The notes under the pieces are model-generated. The model saw only the letters and a program-made list of their open reading frames with translations, had not been told where the DNA came from and did no database searches. The translations under genes and the position numbers were made by a program. From Bacillota bacterium (GTDB lineage: Bacteria > Bacillota > Clostridia > Lachnospirales > Lachnospiraceae), in NCBI GenBank assembly GCA_023402845.1, contig JAEYFP010000053.1, forward strand, positions 43,711-107,710: DNA of 64,000 nucleotides, in the 5' to 3' direction. Positions 9,828 to 17,363 of the stretch are shown piece by piece; position 1 is the first letter of the stretch, and each line of letters opens with the position of its first letter.

Positions 9828-10781
9828 TCAGTAAACATATTTTGTAGCGTAGTTGCTGCCGTCTCCGATAAAATCCTTTAAATCTGCTTCACTGCTGTTG
9901 GCAGCGAAGGTGGGATCCATCAGCGTCCAATTTTCACCGTCAAACTTGATGATACCGTTAATCCAGCCGATGTCCTTAATATATGTGCTGACCCATGCAT
10001 GATAAGCATCGCCGGCATAGCCGATCTCAAGCCGTGTGGGAATGCGCTGACTTCTGAGCATTGCCGCCATGACTGCCGCATAGTCAAAGCAAATGCCCCG
10101 CTTTTCAGAAAGAATGTGATCTACATTAGGAAGATAGCCACTTTCCACGCTTTCTGCTTTATCATAATCATAGTCGATATTTGTGATCACATATTCATAG
10201 ACGGCCCCGATCACCTCTAAGTCATTTGCAGCATTTTCCGCAAGTACTTCTCCCAGTTCAACCGTTTTAGAGCCTTTGCTGAAATCCACATATTGATTCG
10301 GATACAGATAAGGCCCCATTATATTTTCGATTGTAAGGTCAAACGTATCCGAGTATGCAGTTGCATACTGGTCGCCGCTGATGTTCTCATATACAGTCAA
10401 CCGATAGGTACCGCTGCCGGCCGTCAGCGGAAGACAGACAGCTCCATTCTTGAGATTGTAGGTATAGGTAATTTGATTGCTGCCGGTGAGCTGCAGCTTC
10501 ACCTTTTGGTTGTCGCCCCTATAGTCAGCCATAAGATAGCCCTCTGAAGCATTGGAAGCGTCGATTGTAATACTTTCATTGCCATAGACAGCGGTGCTGC
10601 CCGTTACAGGCACAAGCACAACGGCCTTATTGGAACGTGTTTCAGGGGAAGCTGAGACTGTAGTTTTGACTGTCACGTCTGAAGCAGCGGTTCCGCTGCC
10701 GCATGCAGAAAAAACCAAAGCGGATGCAGTCACTATTATAATAGAAGAAACACAGGAATGATGCCTTTTTAAACAGAACAT
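9828..10781 (-). CDS. Transglutaminase-like lipoprotein
   Basis: This 317-residue lipoprotein has a signal peptide ending in the lipobox VFSAC, so it is expected to be anchored on the outer face of the membrane. The N-terminal half is beta-rich (about residues 50-150) and the C-terminal half is a transglutaminase-like/cysteine-protease fold. Its catalytic triad is visible: Cys in RGICFDYA, His in AYHAWV and Asp in LMDPTF. Such domains cleave or cross-link proteins or peptidoglycan peptides, but the substrate is unknown. ATG at 10781 has GGAGG at close spacing. It lies between the sigma/anti-sigma pair and pilC, so a role in processing or cross-linking the surface filament is a reasonable but untested inference. 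Confidence 0.85.
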   Translation of the reverse strand: MFCLKRHHSCVSSIIIVTASALVFSACGSGTAASDVTVKTTVSASPETRSNKAVVLVPVTGSTAVYGNESITIDASNASEGYLMADYRGDNQKVKLQLTGSNQITYTYNLKNGAVCLPLTAGSGTYRLTVYENISGDQYATAYSDTFDLTIENIMGPYLYPNQYVDFSKGSKTVELGEVLAENAANDLEVIGAVYEYVITNIDYDYDKAESVESGYLPNVDHILSEKRGICFDYAAVMAAMLRSQRIPTRLEIGYAGDAYHAWVSTYIKDIGWINGIIKFDGENWTLMDPTFAANSSEADLKDFIGDGSNYATKYVY

Positions 10782-10796
10782 CTTATCCTCCTTCAG

Positions 10797-11291
10797 TTAC
10801 TGGTTTGTTCGTTCGGATAAAAGAGCCTGAAGTACATTGCCGCTGTTGTCCGGGATATAAATATTGAGACTGTTTCCGTCATAGGGAATCACTACCGAGC
10901 CGCTGTCCGGATCGACTGAAACAGGAAATACGACTGTACCATCCGGTTTTTTTGCATAAATATTTTCATAATCTACACTGTCACCGCTCAGACGCATAAT
11001 GAAGTGGTCTTCATAGAGCCGGTGGTTTTCAATAGCAATCCGCTGTCCGAAGCCTTTAGACGATACGGTGAATTCTGAATTTTGAAAAGCGAGCGGAGCG
11101 AGCAGAACCAACAGCAGAAAGCAAGATGCAGACCATTTGCAAACCTTGACGAGCGCAGTCTGTGCAAGCCCCTTCAAAACAAGCTTATCAAAAGGAATCG
11201 TATTCGGCGGCTGATCGCATGCGGCAAAGACATTTTGCAGCGTCTGGTTTGCCGTATTCCTGTCCATATTGTATTTCTTTTTAAAGAACAT
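10797..11291 (-). CDS. Probable anti-sigma factor (membrane)
   Basis: This 164-residue protein is encoded directly behind an ECF sigma gene: its ATG (11291) touches the sigma stop codon. It has a cytoplasmic N-terminal part of about 50 residues, one membrane helix (about residues 53-72, CKWSASCFLLLVLLAPLAF) and an extracytoplasmic beta-rich domain. That is the classic layout of membrane anti-sigma factors, although no zinc-binding HxxxCxxC motif is present in the N-terminal part. Function is inferred from gene position and topology rather than from sequence similarity. It would hold the adjacent sigma factor inactive until an extracellular signal arrives. Confidence 0.65.
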   Translation of the reverse strand: MFFKKKYNMDRNTANQTLQNVFAACDQPPNTIPFDKLVLKGLAQTALVKVCKWSASCFLLLVLLAPLAFQNSEFTVSSKGFGQRIAIENHRLYEDHFIMRLSGDSVDYENIYAKKPDGTVVFPVSVDPDSGSVVIPYDGNSLNIYIPDNSGNVLQALLSERTNQ

Positions 11292-11858
11292 TTACGACTC
11301 CCCCCTTCTGAGTATTGCCTCCAGCTTTGCGCGGGCGCTTGAAAGATAACGTTTCACGCTGCTTCTGCTGCATTGCAGAGCGCTTGCAATGTCTTCTAGC
11401 TTCATTTCATTGTAATAGCGCATGGTGATGAGCTGCTGTTCGTAAAACGGAAGGGAACGGATCGCTTTTTGTAAGTTGTGAATCTCGTCGGACTGTTCAT
11501 AGCTGTCCTCGGGATTGTGCCAGATATAATCATCCTTTATAAATTCCAGCAGCTCCGAGCTGACATCTCCATAATGCCGGTTATTCTTTTTGCAGATATC
11601 ATAGCATACATGAAAGCAGATCTGGTTCAGCCAGGCAATAAAAAGAGAAGGATCCTTGATGCTGCTTATATTTTTCAGTGCAGAAATATAGGTTTCCTGT
11701 ACGGCATCCTGTGCCAGATAAGAATCCCGCAGATAATGTCCGGCATAATTATAAATATGCCGATAGGTCAGTGCATACAACTCTGCAAAGGCATCACTGT
11801 CGTTTGACTGTGAACGTATAACAAGGCTGCTGATATAAGCATGATTGAAATCAGGCAT
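11292..11858 (-). CDS. ECF-family RNA polymerase sigma factor
   Basis: This 188-residue sigma-70 family protein of the extracytoplasmic-function type has region 2 (DAFAELYALTYRHIYNYAGH, then AQDAVQETYISAL) and region 4 (LPFYEQQLITMRYYNEMKLE, then ALQCSRSSVKRYLSSAR), joined by a linker of about 40 residues. Region 3 and region 1 are absent. ATG at 11858 is preferred; GTG at 11861 is the alternative. It begins a few bases after the GGDEF gene stop and is followed without spacing by the likely anti-sigma gene. It presumably controls the filament cluster or another regulon. Confidence 0.9.
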   Translation of the reverse strand: MPDFNHAYISSLVIRSQSNDSDAFAELYALTYRHIYNYAGHYLRDSYLAQDAVQETYISALKNISSIKDPSLFIAWLNQICFHVCYDICKKNNRHYGDVSSELLEFIKDDYIWHNPEDSYEQSDEIHNLQKAIRSLPFYEQQLITMRYYNEMKLEDIASALQCSRSSVKRYLSSARAKLEAILRRGES

Positions 11859-11861
11859 CAC

Positions 11862-12563
11862 TTACCCCCGTTTGGCCACTTTGTATAGCTGCGCGATCAA
11901 ATCTGTAAATTTGGCCATACCGGCTTCGGTGTTTAACAGATAGTGGCATGACAGTATGATCGGCAGCTGACCGCTGGAAGCATTATATGCATGAAGTGCG
12001 GAGCTTAAGCTGTCAAGGAACTGCTTCATCAGAGACTGGGAACAGTTTTCAAGCACTGCCAGAAATTCATTTCCGCTGTTTCTGCCGACAAAGCCGTATT
12101 GATCGCCTACCGGTTCGAGCATATTTGAAAAATCCTGTAAAAATTTGTTGCCGGCATCCCGTCCGAGTGTCTGGTTGATCTCGTCAAGATTCGAAATGGA
12201 TATCAGCACGCACCCCAATCCGGAAATATCCCCGGAATCTGCATATTTGGCAAAAAGCAGATCACAGCTGTACCGGTTTGGAATCTGTGTCAGATTATCA
12301 AGATAAGCGGCCTGATTCAGCGCATGGTTATCGATAATGTTTTTTTCGAGCTGATTAAAGTCCCAAATAATTGTAATCAGGGAATAGATCATAAACGCCC
12401 ACAAAAAAACACATACTGTGAGCAGATTTTTATTTGTATACACATTATTTTTTAATAAAGGATCAAAGTACAGATAACAGAAAAATGTGACACCGAATAT
12501 TATAAGCAAAGCAAGCTGAATCACCTTGAAAAGCTTATAACTCTTAAAATAATCCGTTTTCAT
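11862..12563 (-). CDS. Membrane protein with degenerate GGDEF domain
   Basis: This 233-residue protein has two membrane helices (about residues 12-33 and 45-66), then a GGDEF-fold domain starting at LDNLTQIPNRYS, the usual first motif. The active-site loop reads RNSGNEF where an active diguanylate cyclase has GGDEF or GGEEF, so the first glycine and the catalytic acidic residue are both replaced. It is therefore probably not a cyclase and may act as a c-di-GMP or GTP sensor or a scaffold. ATG at 12563 has a GGGAGGA site; an upstream in-frame start at 12587 is less likely. It is the first gene of the minus-strand cluster, a position that suggests input into the sigma factor or filament control. 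Confidence 0.85.
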   Translation of the reverse strand: MKTDYFKSYKLFKVIQLALLIIFGVTFFCYLYFDPLLKNNVYTNKNLLTVCVFLWAFMIYSLITIIWDFNQLEKNIIDNHALNQAAYLDNLTQIPNRYSCDLLFAKYADSGDISGLGCVLISISNLDEINQTLGRDAGNKFLQDFSNMLEPVGDQYGFVGRNSGNEFLAVLENCSQSLMKQFLDSLSSALHAYNASSGQLPIILSCHYLLNTEAGMAKFTDLIAQLYKVAKRG

Positions 12564-12616
12564 GATAAATTCCTCCCACGTCCTCAATCATGCAAATGAT
12601 ATCATTAACTATTCAT

Positions 12617-12645
12617 ATTATAATCTAAATTGTGACAAAAGAAAA
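12617..12645 (-). promoter_or_regulatory. Candidate promoter for the pilus-like cluster
   Basis: On the minus strand a perfect TATAAT lies at 12622-12617, about 54 bases before the GGDEF gene start. The hexamer 17 bases further upstream (TTTTCT) is only a weak -35, so recognition by an alternative sigma factor or an activator is possible. Confidence 0.4.
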
Positions 12646-12769
12646 CAAAAATAAATGAGGTGTTTTCTGACCCGTTTTCCTTTTTTAAACAGTCTTTATT
12701 AATATCTGGATAATACCGGTAACACGATCCCGTATGTATGGGCGGAAAGTCCCCAGGATGGAGGAAATC

Positions 12770-13219
12770 ATGAAGAAGAACAGATTGGTGAAGGGAATGA
12801 CAGGGCTGGCTGCCGCGGTGCTGCTTGTTATTCCGGCGGGGCTCAGCCACCAAAGTGTGCTTGCAGCACAGGCGGAAAAAGAAGCTGCCGTGAAATACGA
12901 GGCACAGGAGGAGTCTTTGGAGGATTATGATCTGGTAGTCATACAGGAAGATCCGGTTCCTCTCGCTCCTTTTGCGGAACCCGATTATGACGGCGCCGCA
13001 GTCAGGGTTGTTTCTCTTTCTCTGCTTATTCTGATGTCAGGAGGCTACGGTCTGTGGTATCTGACACGCAGAAGACGGATTCTGGCTCTTTCCGTAAATC
13101 TGCCGGATAGCGAGGCAAAAGAAGTGCGGGAAAATATCCCCTTTTTTCATCCGCTCAAAGCCGCACAAATCGAACGGGAAATTGAAGACCGGATCGCAGG
13201 CGAATTTGTAAAAAGATAA
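12770..13219 (+). CDS. Small secreted/membrane protein of unknown function
   Basis: I do not recognise this 149-residue protein. It has a signal peptide (about residues 1-29, with a cut likely after SVLA), an acidic extracytoplasmic stretch of about 50 residues, a single membrane helix (about residues 76-95, VVSLSLLILMSGGYGLWYL) followed by a basic stop-transfer cluster TRRRR, and a cytoplasmic tail. The start at 12770 is set by the GGAGG at 12760-12764. It is divergent from the pilus-like cluster and 110 bases ahead of the alanine-rich surface protein, so it may be an accessory factor for either. Function is unknown. Confidence 0.8.
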   Translation: MKKNRLVKGMTGLAAAVLLVIPAGLSHQSVLAAQAEKEAAVKYEAQEESLEDYDLVVIQEDPVPLAPFAEPDYDGAAVRVVSLSLLILMSGGYGLWYLTRRRRILALSVNLPDSEAKEVRENIPFFHPLKAAQIEREIEDRIAGEFVKR

Positions 13220-13247
13220 CTTTATTAGGAATCGATGGAAGAAAATC

Positions 13248-13276
13248 TTGAACCTATTATCACAATGTGATAAAAT
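13248..13276 (+). promoter_or_regulatory. Promoter with overlapping 17-bp palindromic operator
   Basis: A -35 (TTGAAC, 13248-13253) and a -10 (TAAAAT, 13271-13276) are spaced by 17 bases ahead of the alanine-rich surface protein. A perfect inverted repeat TTATCACA-A-TGTGATAA (13257-13273) fills the spacer and enters the -10, so a dimeric repressor bound there would block the polymerase. The regulator is not identified. Confidence 0.7.
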
Positions 13277-13329
13277 AACAAAAACAATGCTACGAAGGAA
13301 AACATGTTTTCTTATTAAAGGAGGGCTCT

Positions 13330-16077
13330 ATGAAAATGAAACGCGCAGTTTCCCTATTACTTTGCTTTATACTCATTCTTGGAATGACGACGACGGCATT
13401 CGGTGCGGCAGATATCAAGAACTACTATACAAATGAGACAAAGGAAGCAATCGAACAGGCAGCAGATGCACAGGAAGCAGCAAACGCGGCGGCGCAAGCA
13501 GCAGCAGAGGCGGCAGCGGCGGCAGATGCGGCAAAAGCGGCCTCAGAAGCAGCCAAAGCACAGGCAGCAGAGGCTGAGAAGGTTTATAATGAGACACCGG
13601 ATGGAAGCGGCGGCAACACGGTGACGAATATACCTCAGACGGCTGTAGAGGAAGCGGAAAACAAGGTGGCAGGTGCTAATGACGCGATTGATAAGAATAT
13701 CGATGACGCAAATAAAACAGTAGACGAAATTGCAGCAAAGGCCGGTACCGATACCGCCGGTCAGGCTCAGAAAGCATCAGATGCCGATACAGCGGCGGCC
13801 AATGCAGCAAAAGCAGCGGAAGATGCTGCTAAACAGGCGGAAGCGGCAAAGAAAGCAGTGTCGGACGCGGTTGCAGGAGGCACAACAGATCAGGCAGGGA
13901 TGAATAAGCTTGCAACCGACGCGGCAGCGGCGGCAACCGAGGCGGAAGCGGCAGCAGCAGCGGCAGCGGCAGAAGCAAAGAAGGCAGAGGACGCAAAGAA
14001 AGCGGCACAGGATATTTTAGACGAGGCACAGAAGGATTATGACGCTGCAGTTGCAGCGGCAGAAAATGCAATTCAATCGGAAAAGGATCAGGCACGGGCT
14101 GCATTAGTTAAGGCGCAGGAGTCTTTGGGTGAAGCGCAGAAAACGCTGGAAGATGCAAATAGTGTTTATAATGGTGCTATGCAGGACGCCGATACAGCGG
14201 CGGCTAGTGCCGATATAGCAGAGGAGGCGGCAAAGATAGCAGCTGCACAGGCGATCATCAGTGAGGATCTGCTGGCAAAGCTTGCCACAGGCGATTCCGG
14301 CACCGACTATCAGGGACTGAAGAATGCGGCGGATCAGGCAGCAGCAGCTCTTGAAAGTGCTAAAGCAGATGAAGAAGATGTTAAGACCGCACAAGATCAG
14401 GTAATTGCTGATGCAAATGAGAAAATTGACGAGCAAAACGACACCATTTTGGGTGAACAGACTAATATTAACTCACTGAAGCAGACAAATACTAATATTA
14501 AAAATTCAAGCGAATATAAGAACGCGGTGAACGTTATTACTGATGCAAATGAATTTAGGTGGGGAACATTAGGAAGTAATTTAGATCATTATAAATCATT
14601 AGCTAATAAAACTCCAGGATGGGATTGGGGAAGTTTAAGAAATATTAAGCAGGCTGAAATCGATGCCGCCAAAGCTTATGTAGCTTCTTATAATAATGCG
14701 GTGACATATAAAGCAAATCAGGATAAGTTGGTTACAAATAATAATAATGCCATTGCGACATCTGAGGCGGCAATCAAAAGCGCCAATAATGAAAAAACAA
14801 GGTTGAATACGGTAATCGGCGACGCCAATACGGCAAAAACCAATGCCTCCAATCAAAGTGCCAGCGCACAGCAGGCTTTGGACACTGCCAGCGCGACATT
14901 AAAGAAAGTAAGCGATTATGTGTTTACGGCGGACAACACGTTTACCTATAGTCTGAGTGCGGCAGATCAGGCACAATATCAGGAACTGCTGAGCCAGTTG
15001 AATGCTTCCGGGAATAGCTATGATGAAGCAGCGGGTGATACGGAGACCTATATTGATGCAACATCAGGAGATTTTTGGGATAAATTACTTGACTTTTTTA
15101 AGGGTCAGACCTTTAAAAAATTATCGACTGAACTGGATCTGGAAAGGAAGTACCATGACGTAGTGTGGTACGGTACGGACGGCACCTGCTATTTGCTCAG
15201 GAGTGATGGTGACAATACAAATTATCTGGTTGCACTCTCAAATGAACGCTGTGTCCTGACACAGATCGATGCGGGAGAGAAGGCAGTTTTCGAAGCAAGC
15301 TTTGCGGATGCGAAGGCAGAGGATGCAGCAGCAGCCGCACAGGCTGCCGCAGAGGCGGAAAAGGCGGCATTAGAGAAGTATGAGAAGGCATTGGAAGCGC
15401 TTGCGAATGCAAAGGAGGCTTTGAAAGGTGTATCTGTGAGTGATAAGAAGCTGGATCTGGATGCGTTAAAAGCAAAACTTGCTGATGCACAGAGCAAGAA
15501 AGATGCGGCAGAAAATAGTTACGAGGCGGCAAAGAAAAAGGCCGACAATGCGGAAGAAGAAGCCAAGAAGGCCAGAAAAGCAGCCGATGATGCAGCAGAA
15601 GAAGCCAAGAAGGTTAAGAGTGCTGCCTCAGATGGCGGTACGACGGTTTCCGGAACAACGGGCGCAGGGACAACGGGCACCGCAGCGTCAGGAGTGACGG
15701 CGCTTACTGCGGGAGCAGCCACGGGGGTACTCGGGGCAATCGCTCCGGCACCGGCAGTGAGGACGACAGTTCGTGCGACGGCAAAAGCAGAACCTGCAAA
15801 CAAGCCGTCGGCATCTGTATTGAAAGACGAAAAGGCTCCTGAAGCAGATGAACCCGAGGTTACGGAGGAAAAAAGCATACCGGCGAAGGAAACTGTGACA
15901 CTGACCGATGAGGAAACGCCTCTGGCAGCAGCACCTTCATCTGTAGTTCCGGCATTCTTATGGTGGATTCTCGCTTTACTGATTATTATAGCGGCAATCG
16001 CAGGCTATAAATATTATGAGTCCAGAAAAAAGAAGGCAGCTGTTGTGGAAAAAAGAAAGTTTGACAGCATGAAATAA
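13330..16077 (+). CDS. Alanine-rich coiled-coil surface protein with C-terminal membrane anchor
   Basis: This 915-residue secreted protein has a signal peptide (residues 1-25, ending in TTTAFG-A). Long stretches consist of Ala, Lys, Glu, Gln and Asp with heptad-like spacing (about residues 35-340 and 655-765), predicting an extended coiled coil. Two less repetitive blocks interrupt it: about residues 383-483, Trp- and Asn-containing and encoded by AT-rich DNA, and about 525-655, which looks globular. A Thr/Gly/Ala linker (about 770-860) leads to one membrane helix (VVPAFLWWILALLIIIAAIAG) and a basic tail. There is no LPXTG motif. ATG at 13330 has AAAGGAGGG. It resembles stalk-like surface proteins, but the ligand and role are unknown. 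Confidence 0.85.
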   Translation: MKMKRAVSLLLCFILILGMTTTAFGAADIKNYYTNETKEAIEQAADAQEAANAAAQAAAEAAAAADAAKAASEAAKAQAAEAEKVYNETPDGSGGNTVTNIPQTAVEEAENKVAGANDAIDKNIDDANKTVDEIAAKAGTDTAGQAQKASDADTAAANAAKAAEDAAKQAEAAKKAVSDAVAGGTTDQAGMNKLATDAAAAATEAEAAAAAAAAEAKKAEDAKKAAQDILDEAQKDYDAAVAAAENAIQSEKDQARAALVKAQESLGEAQKTLEDANSVYNGAMQDADTAAASADIAEEAAKIAAAQAIISEDLLAKLATGDSGTDYQGLKNAADQAAAALESAKADEEDVKTAQDQVIADANEKIDEQNDTILGEQTNINSLKQTNTNIKNSSEYKNAVNVITDANEFRWGTLGSNLDHYKSLANKTPGWDWGSLRNIKQAEIDAAKAYVASYNNAVTYKANQDKLVTNNNNAIATSEAAIKSANNEKTRLNTVIGDANTAKTNASNQSASAQQALDTASATLKKVSDYVFTADNTFTYSLSAADQAQYQELLSQLNASGNSYDEAAGDTETYIDATSGDFWDKLLDFFKGQTFKKLSTELDLERKYHDVVWYGTDGTCYLLRSDGDNTNYLVALSNERCVLTQIDAGEKAVFEASFADAKAEDAAAAAQAAAEAEKAALEKYEKALEALANAKEALKGVSVSDKKLDLDALKAKLADAQSKKDAAENSYEAAKKKADNAEEEAKKARKAADDAAEEAKKVKSAASDGGTTVSGTTGAGTTGTAASGVTALTAGAATGVLGAIAPAPAVRTTVRATAKAEPANKPSASVLKDEKAPEADEPEVTEEKSIPAKETVTLTDEETPLAAAPSSVVPAFLWWILALLIIIAAIAGYKYYESRKKKAAVVEKRKFDSMK

Positions 16078-16090
16078 AAGAAATGCTTAA

Positions 16091-16138
16091 AAGAAGTCTG
16101 CCGGCTAAACTTTTCTGCCGGCAGATTCTTTTTATTTT
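16091..16138 (+). terminator. Terminator after the alanine-rich surface protein
   Basis: The stem TCTGCCGGC / GCCGGCAGA (16097-16105 with 16117-16125) is extended by partly paired GAA/TTC and followed by TTCTTTTTATTTT. Confidence 0.85.
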
Positions 16139-16166
16139 ATAGGAAAACTTTTGTTCTAAAAACCCC

Positions 16167-16195
16167 TTGACATCGGGATTGCAAACCCCTATAAT
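16167..16195 (+). promoter_or_regulatory. Strong promoter of the str operon
   Basis: Perfect TTGACA (16167-16172) and TATAAT (16190-16195) boxes are spaced by 17 bases, 78 bases ahead of rpsL. It gives the ribosomal operon an independent promoter, as needed because rpoC ends more than 10 kb upstream. Confidence 0.9.
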
Positions 16196-16272
16196 TATCT
16201 AGCGTGCACAAAATTGCGTTTTTTTGTTGTGCGTATGAAATTAGCAAAATTATACCACAGGAGGTGAAAAGA

Positions 16273-16689
16273 ATGCCAACATTTAACCAGTTAGTGAGAA
16301 AGGGAAGACAGACATCCGTGTACAAGTCAGGAGCTCCGGCTCTTGGAAAGGGTTTCAACTCTTTGCACAAGAAGTCCATCGAGACAGCTTCTCCTCAGAA
16401 GAGAGGTGTTTGTACTGCTGTTAAGACAGCTACCCCTAAGAAGCCTAACTCAGCTCTCAGAAAAATCGCCAGAGTTCGTCTTTCTAACGGAATCGAAGTA
16501 ACAAGCTATATTCCGGGTGAAGGTCACAACTTGCAGGAACACAGCGTTGTTCTGATCCGCGGCGGAAGAGTTAAGGACTTACCTGGTACAAGATACCATG
16601 TCATCAGAGGTACTCTGGATACGGCAGGTGTTGCCAACAGGCGTCAGGCGCGTTCCAAATACGGCGCTAAGAGACCGAAGGCGAAGTAA
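16273..16689 (+). CDS. rpsL: Small ribosomal subunit protein uS12
   Basis: This is ribosomal protein S12 of the decoding centre (138 residues), the classical site of streptomycin-resistance mutations. It begins MPTFNQLVRKGR and carries the conserved TPKKPNSALRK and GGRVKDLPG loops that approach the A site. ATG at 16273 follows GGAGGTG (16260-16266); a longer in-frame opening from 16204 lies in the untranslated leader. It is the first gene of the rpsL-rpsG-fusA-tuf operon. Confidence 0.98.
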   Translation: MPTFNQLVRKGRQTSVYKSGAPALGKGFNSLHKKSIETASPQKRGVCTAVKTATPKKPNSALRKIARVRLSNGIEVTSYIPGEGHNLQEHSVVLIRGGRVKDLPGTRYHVIRGTLDTAGVANRRQARSKYGAKRPKAK

Positions 16690-16828
16690 GGTAAGGAAAT
16701 CGTACCACAACAAAACTAAAGTAGAGTGTTGGAATTCGTTTCACTAATCGTTTTGATAAACGCAATAGAAACAATACAGCGCGTACACATTAGCGGAATA
16801 CATGTGAGTACCTGTGAATTAATCTTGC

Positions 16829-16848
16829 GGAACCGTGTGGTTTCGCGG
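16829..16848 (+). other. Hairpin ahead of rpsG
   Basis: GCGGAACC and GGTTTCGC pair across a GTGT loop shortly before the rpsG ribosome binding site, in the 188-base rpsL-rpsG gap. There is no U-run, so it is not an intrinsic terminator; it could affect translation or be an mRNA processing site. Nothing else was seen in this gap. Confidence 0.4.
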
Positions 16849-16877
16849 CAATTATTTTGATTAAGGAGGGAAGAACC

Positions 16878-17348
16878 GTGCCACGTAAAGGACATATTCA
16901 AAAAAGAGATGTATTATCAGATCCCATTTACAACAGTAAGGTCGTAACAAAGCTTGTCAATAACATTATGTTAGACGGCAAGAAGGGTGTTGCGCAGAAA
17001 ATTGTTTATGGAGCATTTGAAAGAGTAGAGGCAAAAGCAGAGAAGCCTGCTTTGGAAGTATTCGAGACGGCAATGAGCAACATTATGCCGGTGCTTGAGG
17101 TAAAGGCAAGGCGTATCGGCGGTGCCACTTATCAGGTTCCCATTGAGGTAAGACCGGAGAGGCGTCAAACATTAGCACTTCGTTGGATTACTATGTTTTC
17201 CCGCAAGAGAGGCGAGAAGACGATGGAAGAAAGACTTGCGAATGAAATTCTGGATGCGGCAAACAATTCAGGCGCTGCAGTAAAGAGAAAAGAAGATATG
17301 CATAAGATGGCAGAGGCAAACAGAGCTTTTGCGCATTACAGATTCTAA
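16878..17348 (+). CDS. rpsG: Small ribosomal subunit protein uS7
   Basis: This is ribosomal protein S7 (156 residues), which nucleates assembly of the 30S head and contacts E-site tRNA. It starts with GTG at 16878 behind AAGGAGGG; the sequence PRKGHIQKRDVLSDPIYNSK and the later YQVPIEVRPERR are typical of S7. It is followed 15 bases later by fusA. The use of GTG rather than ATG is supported by the family's N-terminal start at this residue. Confidence 0.98.
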   Translation: MPRKGHIQKRDVLSDPIYNSKVVTKLVNNIMLDGKKGVAQKIVYGAFERVEAKAEKPALEVFETAMSNIMPVLEVKARRIGGATYQVPIEVRPERRQTLALRWITMFSRKRGEKTMEERLANEILDAANNSGAAVKRKEDMHKMAEANRAFAHYRF

Positions 17349-17363
17349 TAGGAGGAAGAAACC

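Noticed and set aside
12700..12769. Cyclic di-GMP riboswitch upstream of the small membrane gene
   Set aside because: The CCCGTATGTATGGG and nearby sequences form small hairpins but lack the GEMM core sequences.
13450..14060. Repeated gcggca/gcagca motifs considered as a CRISPR or satellite array
   Set aside because: They follow the codon frame of a coiled-coil protein; there are no unique spacers of constant length.
13403..14104. Arg/Gln-rich and Pro/Leu-rich open frames inside the alanine-rich gene
   Set aside because: Out-of-frame readings of the GCA/GCG repeat; not independent genes.
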